Below, piece by piece: positions 18,084-26,669 of a DNA stretch of 37,604 nt. A program made the translations under genes and the position numbers. Within the stretch, counting starts at the first letter, position 1, and every line of letters starts with the position of its first letter. The stretch is from Sphingomonas sp. (lineage in GTDB: Bacteria; Pseudomonadota; Alphaproteobacteria; Sphingomonadales; Sphingomonadaceae). The notes under the pieces are model-generated. The model did not search any database. It worked only from the letters and a program-made list of their open reading frames with translations, and was not told the origin of the DNA. Location of the stretch: assembly GCA_025356055.1 (NCBI GenBank), contig JANXUU010000078.1:1-37604 (forward strand), read 5' to 3'.

Positions 18084-18748
18084 ATGGCTGGAGCTGGTTC
18101 GAGCGCGTCGATAACCCACGGCTCGTCCTGGGCCTTTTCAATCCAGTCGACGACGTGAGGATGCTGGAGCACTGCGTCCATATAGGCCGCGGCGAAGGGT
18201 GGGACGGGAACCTTGTAGGTGACGAAACGAGTAACGACCGGGGCGTACATAATGTCGACCGCCCCCCAGTCGCCGAAAAGGTACTCGCCAAAGCCGCCGA
18301 AGCGCGCGCGGGCTTGCGCCCAGAGGGTGAGAATGCGGTCGATTTCGGCGCGGACCGGGTCGCTCAACGTGACGCCATCGATGATTCGGCGGCAGTTCAT
18401 AGGGAGATCACGGCGCAGGTTCGAAAAGCTCGAGTGCATCTCGGCGGCCATCGAGCGGGCCATGCCGCGCGCCGCCATGTCCTTGGGCCAGTAGAGGTCG
18501 CGGCTGGTCAGGTCGGCGCAATGTTCGATGATCGCGAGGCTGTCCCACACGACACAGTCGCCGTCCCACAGCACGGGGACCTTACCGCTCGACGGAGCGA
18601 ATTCATCGCCTTCGCGCGTTCGCTCCTACTCCTGGTCGTAGAGCGGGACCACCAGTTCCTCATACTCGAGGCCCGACTGGCGGACGGCGAGCCAGCCGCG
18701 CATCGACCAGCTGGAGTAAGCACGGTTGCCGATGACGAGCTTCATCAT
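18080..18748 (-). pseudogene. Glutathione S-transferase family gene interrupted by an in-frame amber codon
   Basis: Read through one stop codon, this is a complete 222-codon GST-like frame. It starts at ATG 18748 (tandem ATG at 18745) with AAGGAAG upstream. The N-terminal thioredoxin-like part has VIGNRAYSSWSMRGWL, then LVVPLYDQE, a TAG at 18628-18626, and continues in the same frame with ERTREGDEFAPSSGKVPVLWDGD and WDSLAIIEHCADL. The C-terminal helical domain is intact to the end. Only one base separates TAG from TGG (Trp), Gln or Lys codons. Without readthrough the product stops after about 40 residues. A downstream GTG at 18574 could give only a fragment lacking the active-site region. It follows engB by 13 bases. 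Confidence 0.8.
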
Positions 18749-18761
18749 GCCAAGCTCTTCC

Positions 18762-19394
18762 TTATGAACGCGCCGCCTCCAGCACGGTGGTGCGGAGTTC
18801 GGCGATCCCGACGCCGGTCTCGCTCGAGGTGGCGAACAGGGTCGGGTGCGCGGCGGGGTGCTTGGCGGCCTCAACGCGGGTGGCTTCGAGGGTCGCTTCG
18901 AGTTCGCTCGGCTTGATCTTGTCGCCCTTGGTGAGGACGATGTGGTAGGAGACGGCAGCGGCGTCTAGCATGCTCATCACGTCGCGATCGACGTCTTTCA
19001 GGCCATGGCGCGCGTCGACAAGGACAAGCGCGCGCTTGAGCACCTGGCGACCGCGAAGATAGTCGTTGATCAAGAAGCGCCACCGCTTGACGATGTCCCT
19101 GGGTGCCTCGGCAAAACCATAGCCGGGCATGTCGACGAGGCGCAGCACGATCGGCTGGCCAACGTCGAAGAAGTTGAGTTCCTGCGTTCGCCCCGGCGTG
19201 TTCGACGTGCGCGCAAGCTTGTGGCGGTTGGTCAGCGCGTTGAGCAGCGACGACTTGCCGACGTTCGAGCGACCGGCAAAGGCGATCTCGGGCACAGTCG
19301 GGTCGGGGAGGAACTGCAGGCCCGGGGCGGACTTGAGGAACTCGATCGGCCCGGCAAACAGCTTGCGCGCAACTTCGGGTAGATTTTCGTCCAT
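18762..19394 (-). CDS. engB: Ribosome biogenesis GTP-binding protein YihA/YsxC (EngB)
   Basis: This 210-residue TRAFAC GTPase acts in assembly of the large ribosomal subunit. The GTPase motifs are GRSNVGKS at 41-48, the TPGRTQ switch region, DMPG at 88-91, TKGDK and a final SSETG. The start ATG at 19394 overlaps the yidC stop by one base (TAATG); an upstream frame reaching 20417 is a shadow across yidC. Position after yidC is typical for alphaproteobacteria. Confidence 0.95.
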   Translation of the reverse strand: MDENLPEVARKLFAGPIEFLKSAPGLQFLPDPTVPEIAFAGRSNVGKSSLLNALTNRHKLARTSNTPGRTQELNFFDVGQPIVLRLVDMPGYGFAEAPRDIVKRWRFLINDYLRGRQVLKRALVLVDARHGLKDVDRDVMSMLDAAAVSYHIVLTKGDKIKPSELEATLEATRVEAAKHPAAHPTLFATSSETGVGIAELRTTVLEAARS

Positions 19395-21133
19395 TACTTC
19401 TTGGCCGGTTTCGCGTCGATGATCGTCGCCGATGCGACGATCGGGTGGGTGCGGTTGAAGAACGCCTGCTGAGCCAGGGTGAGCAAGTTGTTGGTTACCC
19501 AATAGAGCTGCAAACCGGCCGCAAACGGGGCCATGACGAAGACGAGGAACCACGGCATCAGCGACATGATCTGCTGCTGCGCGGGGTCGACCCCGGTCGC
19601 CGGATTCATTTTGATCGTCATGAACTGGGTCGCGCCGACGAGGATCGGCAGGATGCCGATGGCGAGCAAGTGCGGGGGCGTGAAGTGGAGCAGCCCGAAC
19701 AGGTTGACCGGGGACATCGGGTCGGGCGCGGAAAGATCGTGGATCCAGCCGAGGAACGGCTGGTGGCGCATTTCGACCGACACCATCAGCACCTTGTAGA
19801 GCGCGTAGAACACGGGAATCTGGAGGAAAATCGGCAGGCAACCCGCCGCCGGATTGATCTTCTCCTCCTTGTAGAGCTTCATCACTTCCTGCTGCTGGCG
19901 CGCCTTGTCGTCCTTGTAGCGCGCTTGAAGCGCTTTGAGCTTGGGCTGGACGCGGCGCATGCCGAGCGTCGACTGGAACTGGCGCTGGGCGATCGGGAAC
20001 ATCAGCGCGCGGACAATTAAGGTGAGGCAAATGATCGCGACGCCGAAGTTGCCGGTAACCGCGAACAGCCAGCGCAGGAGACCGAAGATCGGGCGCATGA
20101 ACCATTCGAACCAGCCCCAGTCGATCGACTTCGACAGCTTGGTGATGCCTTCGCCTTCGTAGCGGTCGAGAACGGCTTTTTCCTTGGCGCCAGCGAACAG
20201 ACGGGTCTGGGCGCGGACGGTCTGGCCCGGAGCGATGATTTGTGGCGCACCGGCATAGTCGGCTTGGTAGCCCCCGGCAGGTGTGCGGCGGAAGCTGGGG
20301 ACAAGATCGCCCGCAGGAGCGAGCGCGGTAAGCCAATATTTCTCGGTAAAGCCGACCCAGCCGGGGCCGGTGTCGCCGGTCTTGCCGTTTTGGCCCGCCT
20401 CGTCGAGGCTCGCCCATTTAAGCGAATAATTGGCCTTGCCGTCGATCACCGAAATCGGGCCGACGTGGTTGGTCCAGGTCGAAGGGTCGATCGACTGGTT
20501 GGCGCGGCTGACGAAGCCGTAGGTGCGCAGGGCGATGGGAGCGGCGTTCGTATTGGTGACGCGCTGGTCGACGGTGAAGAGGTAGCCGTCATCGACACTG
20601 ATGACCTGCTCATATTTAAGCCCGGTGGGGCTGGTCCAGCTGAGCGTCACCGGCTGGCCGGGCGAAAGGTGGCGCGAGGAGGCGGTCCATAGCGAGTCGG
20701 GCCCCGGGACCGCGACATTGTCGCCGAGCCAGCCGAAGCCGGCAAAATAGGCCCCCGGTGCGCCGGCGGGGGACAGCAGGCGGACGGGGGCGCTGTTGGG
20801 GGCGATCGATTCGCGCTGGCGGAGCAGGCGAAGGTCGTCGATCCGCGCGCCGGCGAGATTGATCGAGCCGAGCAGGGTCGGGGTTTCGATCTTGATCCGG
20901 GGAGAAGCGCGCAGCACGTCGGCGCGGACCATCAACGCGGCGGGGACACCGGCCGCGGGGGCTACCCCGGCGGGGCTCGCCTGTGGCTGAGGCAGGGCGT
21001 GGGTCTTGCCGTCGCGGACCTGCTGAGTCTGCGGGGCGGCGGTCGGCAACAACTTGGGGCCAAGGAAGGTCCAGCCGAGCAGCACCAGCGCGCTCAGGAA
21101 GATCGCGAGGATCATGTTGCGATTGTCGTTCAA
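19394..21133 (-). CDS. yidC: Membrane protein insertase YidC
   Basis: YidC inserts membrane proteins alone or with SecYEG. The 579 residues show the Gram-negative plan: an N-terminal membrane helix (MILAIFLSALVLLGWTF), a large periplasmic beta domain to about residue 340, and a C-terminal five-helix insertase core with FEWFMRPIFGLL, MFPIAQRQFQSTLGMRRVQPK and the KEEKINPAAGCLPIFLQ loop. The start is TTG 21133 with AAGGA upstream; ATG 21115 is an alternative. The tail is short with PAKK. It lies 10 bases after yidD. Confidence 0.96.
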   Translation of the reverse strand: MNDNRNMILAIFLSALVLLGWTFLGPKLLPTAAPQTQQVRDGKTHALPQPQASPAGVAPAAGVPAALMVRADVLRASPRIKIETPTLLGSINLAGARIDDLRLLRQRESIAPNSAPVRLLSPAGAPGAYFAGFGWLGDNVAVPGPDSLWTASSRHLSPGQPVTLSWTSPTGLKYEQVISVDDGYLFTVDQRVTNTNAAPIALRTYGFVSRANQSIDPSTWTNHVGPISVIDGKANYSLKWASLDEAGQNGKTGDTGPGWVGFTEKYWLTALAPAGDLVPSFRRTPAGGYQADYAGAPQIIAPGQTVRAQTRLFAGAKEKAVLDRYEGEGITKLSKSIDWGWFEWFMRPIFGLLRWLFAVTGNFGVAIICLTLIVRALMFPIAQRQFQSTLGMRRVQPKLKALQARYKDDKARQQQEVMKLYKEEKINPAAGCLPIFLQIPVFYALYKVLMVSVEMRHQPFLGWIHDLSAPDPMSPVNLFGLLHFTPPHLLAIGILPILVGATQFMTIKMNPATGVDPAQQQIMSLMPWFLVFVMAPFAAGLQLYWVTNNLLTLAQQAFFNRTHPIVASATIIDAKPAKK

Positions 21134-21143
21134 CTCTTGATCC

Positions 21144-21356
21144 TTACGGTACCGGGTCGTGACCCATGCCGCCCCACGGGTGGCAGCGGAAGATGCGTTT
21201 CAGGGCGAGCCAGCCGCCGCGAGCCGCGCCATAGCGCCGAAGTGCGGTGATCGCATAGGCCGAACAGCTTGGGCTGTAGCGGCATGACGGCGGCAGGATG
21301 CGCGACGGACCAAGCTGCCAGCCGCGCGCGATGAGGATAAGTGCCCGGGTAATCAC
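21144..21356 (-). CDS. yidD: Membrane protein insertion efficiency factor YidD
   Basis: This 70-residue small protein assists membrane protein insertion with YidC. The family hallmarks are the [13 protein letters not shown] cysteine region and the C-terminal [18 protein letters not shown]. The N-terminal half is amphipathic ([13 protein letters not shown]). The ATG overlaps the rnpA stop as ATGA. Position between rnpA and yidC is the classical order. Confidence 0.94.
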   Translation of the reverse strand: MITRALILIARGWQLGPSRILPPSCRYSPSCSAYAITALRRYGAARGGWLALKRIFRCHPWGGMGHDPVP

Positions 21357-21817
21357 CGCGCGGCCTTGCGCAAAGCGCGGGCGAATTCATCGGACAAGGC
21401 GCTGAAATCGCGCTCTATTCCACCGGCGCGGCCAATCAGGACATGGTCGGCGCCCGGGATGCCGGCAAGTGGCAGGTGCGCGCGCGCGAGTTCGCGGAAG
21501 CGGCGCTTCATGCGGTTGCGGACAACGGCGTTGCCGATCTTCTTGGTCACGGTGTACCCGACGCGGATGGCGGCGTCGCCGTCCGCGCGGGGGCGGACCT
21601 GGAGAACGAAACCGGGCATGGGGTAGCGCTGGCCGCGATTGGCAGCGATGAAGTCCGCGCGACGCGTAAGGGTGGTTAGGCGCTGAGCTTCTTGCGGCCG
21701 CGGTTGCGACGCGCCGCCAGGATCTTGCGGCCGCCGACCGTCGCCGAGCGGGCGCGGAACCCGTGCCGCCGCTTGCGGACCAGATTGCTCGGCTGGAAAG
21801 TGCGCTTCATCGCTCAT
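21353..21817 (-). CDS. rnpA: Ribonuclease P protein component (start codon unresolved)
   Basis: RnpA is the protein subunit of RNase P, which trims tRNA 5' ends. The conserved part starts with [14 protein letters not shown] and includes [24 protein letters not shown], the RNR-type motif that binds RNA. The conserved N-terminus begins just after the rpmH stop codon, but there is no ATG, GTG or TTG in frame there. The nearest in-frame start upstream is ATG 21817, seven bases before the rpmH start, which gives a 154-residue protein whose first 47 codons overlap all of rpmH in another frame. The coordinates given use that ATG; the conserved domain occupies about 21353-21670. Confidence 0.8.
   Translation of the reverse strand: MSDEAHFPAEQSGPQAAARVPRPLGDGRRPQDPGGASQPRPQEAQRLTTLTRRADFIAANRGQRYPMPGFVLQVRPRADGDAAIRVGYTVTKKIGNAVVRNRMKRRFRELARAHLPLAGIPGADHVLIGRAGGIERDFSALSDEFARALRKAAR
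21676..21810 (-). CDS. rpmH: 50S ribosomal protein L34
   Basis: This 44-residue protein is the highly basic large-subunit protein L34. The translation starts [19 protein letters not shown] and ends [10 protein letters not shown], a complete and typical sequence. The start at 21810 has GAAGG eight bases upstream. It is first in the rpmH-rnpA-yidD-yidC-engB operon and overlaps an rnpA-frame reading that extends upstream. Confidence 0.96.
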   Translation of the reverse strand: MKRTFQPSNLVRKRRHGFRARSATVGGRKILAARRNRGRKKLSA

Positions 21818-21836
21818 GCCTTCAAAGTTCTAATGC

Positions 21837-21860
21837 AAAAGGGCCACCGCTGGGGTGGCC
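21837..21860 (-). terminator. Hairpin with short T-run upstream of rpmH
   Basis: On the minus strand, GGCCACC / GGTGGCC arms (21860-21854 and 21848-21842) with a 5-base loop are followed by CTTTT (21841-21837). It can terminate transcription from the PGPGW-type gene at 21898, but it also lies between a predicted rpmH promoter and the rpmH start, so it may be a leader hairpin. Confidence 0.55.
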
Positions 21861-21872
21861 TCCGTTGATGCG

Positions 21873-21901
21873 CCGATACTGACGGAAGGTGGCAAAGTCA
21901 A
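21873..21901 (-). promoter_or_regulatory. Predicted sigma-70 type promoter for the rpmH operon
   Basis: TTGACT (21901-21896) and TATCGG (21878-21873) are spaced by 17 bases on the minus strand. The -35 overlaps the stop codon of the upstream small membrane protein gene. Transcription would start near 21866, 56 bases before rpmH. Confidence 0.5.
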
Positions 21902-22221
21902 TCGCCGAGCGCTTGCGACTGACCGCTTTCGCGCGCTTTGCGAAGCTCCTCGCGGCGTCTGGCACTAGTCCGGCGAAGGCCCCAGTCGGACCAGGCGCCG
22001 AGTTTCGGCTGCCGGCGCTTGAAATGGACGTAGCGGCGCTTGGCCCAAATGCTGGTCTTGAGGACGAGCGCAAGCCCGGCGGCGAAGACGAAGATGCCGC
22101 CCGGACCGGGGATGATGCCGACCACCGGCGCGGCGACGATCAGGAGGACGCCGATTACGAACAGCAACATCTCAACCCAAGGGTGCTCGAGCCAGGTCTG
22201 CATTTGATCGCGCGTGAACAT
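21898..22221 (-). CDS. PGPGW-family small membrane protein
   Basis: This 107-residue protein has two adjacent hydrophobic segments, about residues 16-36 and 40-56, separated by a turn with IPGPGGIF, the mark of the putative transmembrane PGPGW family. After KTSIWAKRRYVHFKRR comes a basic cytosolic tail of about 45 residues with many Arg and Lys. Function is unknown for the family. The start ATG at 22221 is chosen because the conserved part begins shortly after; an upstream frame to 22851 is a comM shadow. It is divergent from comM with 135 bases between start codons, where no clear further element was seen. Confidence 0.75.
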   Translation of the reverse strand: MFTRDQMQTWLEHPWVEMLLFVIGVLLIVAAPVVGIIPGPGGIFVFAAGLALVLKTSIWAKRRYVHFKRRQPKLGAWSDWGLRRTSARRREELRKARESGQSQALGD

Positions 22222-22356
22222 GGGGTCGATGTGGGGCGGCACCGTATTCGCCGCAAGTCTTGTGCGGGTGAAAGCCCAGGCGTAGCGTGGCGCCGCCGAG
22301 ACAGGGGGCCGATTGGCATTCCAATATAGCGCATCCACAGCGGGAGTGTCCCGCTG

Positions 22357-23865
22357 ATGGTCGCGATCGTCTCCACCGTGGCCTATCTGGGGCTCGAGGC
22401 CCGCGCAGTCGAAGTGCAGGTCCAGCTGATCCCGGGCGCTGCGACGTTCACCGTCGTCGGGCTGGCCGACAAGGCAGTCGGGGAGAGCCGCGAGCGGGTG
22501 AGGGGGGCGCTGTCGGCAATCGGGTTGTCGATCCCGCCCAAGCGAATCGTCGCCAACCTGTCGCCGGCCGATTTGCCCAAGGAAGGGTCGCATTTCGACC
22601 TGCCGATCGCGCTCGCGTTGTTGGCGGCGATTGGGGTCGCGGACGCCGAGACGTTGAGCCATTATGTCATCGTCGGTGAGTTGGGGCTCGACGGGCGGAT
22701 CACCGCGTCGCCCGGCGTGCTGCTCGCGGCGCTGCACGCGTCGGCCCAGGGCAAGGGACTGATCTGTCCCGCCGCGCAGGGCTCGGAAGCTGCGTGGGCC
22801 GGGGATGTCGAGGTATTGGCGGCGAACAATTTGCTCGACTTGCTCGCGCATTTGCGGGGCACGTCGCTGTTACCGCCGCCGGTGCCGGGAGCGGTGGAGG
22901 AGCTTGGGCGTGGCCCCGACCTGGCGCAGGTCAAGGGGCAGGAGACCGCCAAGCGCGCGCTCGAGATTGCCGCCGCCGGGGCACATAATCTGCTGATGGT
23001 CGGGCCGCCGGGGGCGGGCAAGTCGCTGCTTGCGGCGTGCCTGCCGGGCATTTTGCCGCCGCTTGGCCCGTCCGAAGCGCTTGAAGTGTCGATGATCGCC
23101 AGCGTTGCGGGCGAACTCAGCGGCGGGCGATTGATCCGGGCGCGGCCATTCCGCGCACCGCATCATTCGGCGTCGATGCCGGCGTTGGTCGGCGGCGGGT
23201 TGAAGGTTCGGCCGGGAGAGATCAGTCTCGCGCACTTGGGTGTGCTGTTCCTCGACGAGCTGCCCGAATTCCAGCGGCCAGTGCTCGATTCGCTCCGCCA
23301 GCCGCTCGAGACGGGGACGGTCACCATCGCCCGTGCCAACACCCATGTGACCTTCCCGGCGCGGGTACAGCTGATCGCGGCGATGAACCCGTGTCGCTGT
23401 GGTCATCTCGGCGACCCGGCACTTGCCTGCAGCCGAGCGCCGCGCTGCGCCGCCGATTACCAGGCGCGGGTGTCGGGACCGATGCTCGACCGGATCGACC
23501 TCCATGTCGATGTGCAGGGGGTGAGCGCGGCCGACCTGACCTTGCCGCCCCCGGCGGAGGGCAGCGCGGTGGTCGCGGCGCGGGTCGCGGCGGTGCGCGA
23601 GGTGCAAGTGAAGCGCTATGCCGACCATGGCATCCGCACCAATGCCGAGGCCGACGGCGCACTGCTCGAGGCGGTGGCCACCCCCGACGAGCCGGGCCGC
23701 GCATTGCTGGCGAGCGCGGCGGCGGCGATGCGGCTGTCAGCGCGAAGCTATCACCGAATGCTCAAGGTCGCCCGGACTATCGCCGACCTTGCGGGCAGCG
23801 AGACGGTCGGCCGGATCCACGTCGCGGAAGCGCTGAGCTATCGGCGGCAGGCACCACGGAATTGA
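22357..23865 (+). CDS. comM: YifB/ComM family Mg-chelatase-like AAA+ ATPase
   Basis: This 502-residue protein of the YifB/ComM family is, in naturally competent bacteria, a hexameric helicase that promotes branch migration during transformation. The N-terminal domain (to about 170) is Lon-protease-like, with VVGLADKAVGESRERVRGA. The AAA+ part has Walker A GPPGAGKS at 216-223, Walker B LFLDELPEF and the cysteine-rich NPCRCGHLGDP stretch before the sensor region SGPMLDRIDLHVDV. The C-terminal lid SARSYHRMLKVARTIADLAG is typical. The stop codon overlaps the -35 of a probable tRNA-Leu promoter. Confidence 0.94.
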   Translation: MVAIVSTVAYLGLEARAVEVQVQLIPGAATFTVVGLADKAVGESRERVRGALSAIGLSIPPKRIVANLSPADLPKEGSHFDLPIALALLAAIGVADAETLSHYVIVGELGLDGRITASPGVLLAALHASAQGKGLICPAAQGSEAAWAGDVEVLAANNLLDLLAHLRGTSLLPPPVPGAVEELGRGPDLAQVKGQETAKRALEIAAAGAHNLLMVGPPGAGKSLLAACLPGILPPLGPSEALEVSMIASVAGELSGGRLIRARPFRAPHHSASMPALVGGGLKVRPGEISLAHLGVLFLDELPEFQRPVLDSLRQPLETGTVTIARANTHVTFPARVQLIAAMNPCRCGHLGDPALACSRAPRCAADYQARVSGPMLDRIDLHVDVQGVSAADLTLPPPAEGSAVVAARVAAVREVQVKRYADHGIRTNAEADGALLEAVATPDEPGRALLASAAAAMRLSARSYHRMLKVARTIADLAGSETVGRIHVAEALSYRRQAPRN

Positions 23866-23891
23866 CCCCGAGCGCCGGATCCGGCTAGGCA
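23862..23891 (+). promoter_or_regulatory. Predicted promoter for tRNA-Leu
   Basis: TTGACC (23862-23867) and TAGGCA (23886-23891) are spaced by 18 bases, ending 23 bases before the mature tRNA. The -35 contains the comM stop codon. Confidence 0.45.
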
Positions 23892-23914
23892 CCATTCGTG
23901 TCAAGCAGCGCAAT

Positions 23915-23999
23915 GCGGGTGTGGTGAAACTGGTAGACGCGCGGGACTCAAAATCCCGTTCCGCAAGGAGTGTCGGTTCGAGCCCGACCACCCGCACCA
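23915..23999 (+). tRNA. tRNA-Leu(CAA)
   Basis: The 85-base gene has the acceptor stem GCGGGTG / CACCCGC, the anticodon stem CGGGA / TCCCG around loop CTCAAAA (anticodon CAA, decoding UUG), a long variable arm typical of leucine tRNAs (GTTCCGCAAGGAGT region), the T-loop GGTTCGAGCC and an encoded 3' CCA. Confidence 0.96.
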
Positions 24000-24070
24000 T
24001 ATATTCTAGGCTTCGTTACGATTCGCGTCGGTAGTTTCGCCGTCGTTCCGCCAACGCAAATCGGGCGGGC

Positions 24071-26641
24071 CTAGAAGTTCACGCTTGCCTCGACTCCGAC
24101 CATGCGACGGTCGCCGGGAGAGATGAACGACCCCCCGAACTCGATCGCGGGGATCACCTCGTTGAGATATTTCTTGTTCAACAGGTTGCGGGCGAAAGCG
24201 GTCAGCTTCCAGTTCTGGCCCTCCAATCCGCCGCGCAGGTTGACGACGCCATATGCCTTGCGCCGCGCGATCGAGAAGTTGGCGGTGCCGAAGCTGGCGG
24301 GGAGGAAGTTGACCGCCGAGATCGGGATGAGCCCGCTGAACAGCGTCGGACGATCCTCGTCCTGGACGGTGTGGAACCAGGTCGGGCCGGTGACACGGTA
24401 GTCGCCGCGGACGAAGGCTTTGAGCCCCGCGCTCAACGGCGCCTCGCCCTGTGCGCCGAGGTTGATCGTGTAATCCGCGGTATAGGGCGACTTGTTGCCG
24501 ACGGTGTAGGGCCGCGAGCTGTTCTTCTTGATCTTGCTGTCGGTGACGTTGACCGCGCCGAACAGCGAGATGCCGCGCACCGGCTTGACCGTCAGATTGA
24601 ACTCGGCGCCCTTCACGTCGACCCGGTCGATGTTCGAGACGACGCGCAGCAGGCCGAAGCTGCCGACGAAGAATTCGAAGAACTGCATGTCGCGGATACG
24701 AGTGTAATAGCCGGCGATGTCAAAATTGATCACGCCGCCCGCCAGATTGCCCTTGATCCCCGCTTCGAACGCCGACGAGCGCTCCTTGCGATACTGGTCG
24801 TTGATGATGACGCCGGCGTTGATCGTGCCGGGGGTGACGCCATTGTTGAAATTGGCGTTGACGATCGCCGCCGAGCCCTGATTGTTGAACCCGCCCGATT
24901 TGAAGCCCACGCCCCAGTCGGCGTAGAGGTTGAGGTCGTGCGTCGGACGATAGCTTAGCGCCAGCTTTGGCTCGAGCTGGTTGAAAGTCGATTTCTTGTC
25001 GGTGATGGGTCCAAATGCTTGCCCTGGGTTGATCGGGCCTCCGGTGATCGGGTCGGTCGCGGTCGGGACGCGGCTCGAGACCTGGCGATGTTCGCTGTCA
25101 TAGCGCAGCGCGAGGCTGGCTTTAAGCTCATCGGTGAGGGCATAATCGGCCGAGCCGAACACCGCGTAGACGTTGGTTCTGAACTTGTCGGCGAAGAGCT
25201 GCGAGGTCGGGTTGGTGGTGCCTGGGGCATTGTAGAGGTTGTGAATTACCCCTTGGCCGAGATCGCCGCCGAGGCTGACGCCGACCAGCCGGTCGATGTG
25301 GAGATAATAAGCGCCAAGCTGCCAGTCGAACGGGCCCTTGGAGGTCGATGCGAAGCGGACCTCGCCGCTGAAGTCCTTTTGGTTGCGGACCTGATATTGG
25401 GTGCCGTCGCAGGTCGTCGGCGAATAGGGACCGAAGGTCGATCCGGTCGCCGGCGCAAACAGGAATGGGACCGGGATCGCGCCGATGAAGCCGGGCGGGT
25501 TGACCGGATAGCCGGTCAGCGCGGCGGTCGTGGCGAAGCACTTGTTCTGCACCGCAAGATTGGTCGCGTTGGCCGGTGCGCCCAAAGCCGGCGAAATGTA
25601 GCGCGCGAAATCGGCCGAGGTGCCGTCGGCGACGAGATCCTGCTTGATGTTGGAATAGAGCCCCCACGCGGTCATCTTCACCGCTCCGAGATCCTGCTCG
25701 AGCTTGAGCGACGTCTCGAACGTGCGCTGGTCGTTGGTCGGGCGGATATTGCCGTAGAATCGAAACGGGTGATCGTTCACGTCTTGGTTGAACGCCGGGT
25801 TGAATGCGGCGAATGCAGGCAGATGGAATGCCGCGTTGAACGCGATCGAGGCACCTGATAGTTTGGCGTAGCGCGCCTTCCAGTCGAGCATCGTTCCCGG
25901 CGCAAGCTGGGCGATGATCCGTCCGTCGATGCCATAGACTTTCTGGTCGTCGACGCTGTGCGGGTCGGCGAGGAAGATGTTGCGGTAAAAGCCGTCGGTT
26001 TTGCGATAATTGCCTGACAGGACAAAGCCGACCCCCGGGGAGATCGGGCCCGCGATATAGGCCGAGCCTTCGATCGTGTTGTGGCTGGCATAGCTGGCGC
26101 GCGCGCCGCCTTCGAGATGGTCGCGCGGTTTGAGCGTCGTGACGACGATCGCGCCCGCAGCGGCGTTGCGGCCGTAGATCGCGCCTTGCGGGCCCTTGAG
26201 GACTTCGATCTGGCGGAGCGTCCCCTGGTCCTGGTTCAATTGCGCGGTGTTGGTCTTGAGGATGCCGTCGACGACCAGCGCGACCGAACTTTCGGCGTCG
26301 CGCGCGCCGTTGATCCCGCGGATGTTGATCTGGGTATCGCCTGCCTCGGCGGTGCCGGTGACGATCGTCACGCCGGGGGTCAGCTGGATGAACTGGTCGG
26401 CGGTCTTGACCCCGGTCTTGGCAAGCGTGTCGGCAGTCAGCACGGTAACCGAGGCGGGGACGTCGAGCAATCGCTCGTTCTGGCGCCGCGCGGTGACGAT
26501 GATGTCGCCCGGCGGCGGCGCGTCGTTGACCGAGGTCCGTGCCGGATCGGGCAAGGGCTGGCCCGCCTGCCGGGCAGACGCGGGCGCAGTCAACAAGGCC
26601 GCGAGCGCACATCCGCTGGTCAGGATCGTCATCATCTTCAT
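24071..26641 (-). CDS. TonB-dependent outer-membrane receptor
   Basis: This 856-residue protein is a TonB-dependent transporter that takes a substrate across the outer membrane using energy from TonB-ExbBD. It has a signal peptide (about residues 1-23, cleavage near ASA), a TonB-box-like GDIIVTARR at 45-53, a plug domain (to about 170, with INIRGINGARD and VEVLKGPQGAIYGRNAAAGAI) and a beta-barrel ending in an aromatic Phe, VEASVNF. The substrate cannot be read from sequence; sphingomonads use such receptors for many non-iron compounds. It is separated from the SnoaL-like gene by 28 bases and has a strong GGGGGA ribosome site, so it is the last gene of the racemase-SnoaL-SnoaL-receptor operon. 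Confidence 0.93.
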   Translation of the reverse strand: MKMMTILTSGCALAALLTAPASARQAGQPLPDPARTSVNDAPPPGDIIVTARRQNERLLDVPASVTVLTADTLAKTGVKTADQFIQLTPGVTIVTGTAEAGDTQINIRGINGARDAESSVALVVDGILKTNTAQLNQDQGTLRQIEVLKGPQGAIYGRNAAAGAIVVTTLKPRDHLEGGARASYASHNTIEGSAYIAGPISPGVGFVLSGNYRKTDGFYRNIFLADPHSVDDQKVYGIDGRIIAQLAPGTMLDWKARYAKLSGASIAFNAAFHLPAFAAFNPAFNQDVNDHPFRFYGNIRPTNDQRTFETSLKLEQDLGAVKMTAWGLYSNIKQDLVADGTSADFARYISPALGAPANATNLAVQNKCFATTAALTGYPVNPPGFIGAIPVPFLFAPATGSTFGPYSPTTCDGTQYQVRNQKDFSGEVRFASTSKGPFDWQLGAYYLHIDRLVGVSLGGDLGQGVIHNLYNAPGTTNPTSQLFADKFRTNVYAVFGSADYALTDELKASLALRYDSEHRQVSSRVPTATDPITGGPINPGQAFGPITDKKSTFNQLEPKLALSYRPTHDLNLYADWGVGFKSGGFNNQGSAAIVNANFNNGVTPGTINAGVIINDQYRKERSSAFEAGIKGNLAGGVINFDIAGYYTRIRDMQFFEFFVGSFGLLRVVSNIDRVDVKGAEFNLTVKPVRGISLFGAVNVTDSKIKKNSSRPYTVGNKSPYTADYTINLGAQGEAPLSAGLKAFVRGDYRVTGPTWFHTVQDEDRPTLFSGLIPISAVNFLPASFGTANFSIARRKAYGVVNLRGGLEGQNWKLTAFARNLLNKKYLNEVIPAIEFGGSFISPGDRRMVGVEASVNF

Positions 26642-26669
26642 CGCAGTTCCCCCTAGATCTTGTCGAGCG

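Noticed and set aside
24000-24070. Terminator of the TonB-receptor operon
   Set aside because: No hairpin with a T-run was found between the receptor stop and tRNA-Leu.
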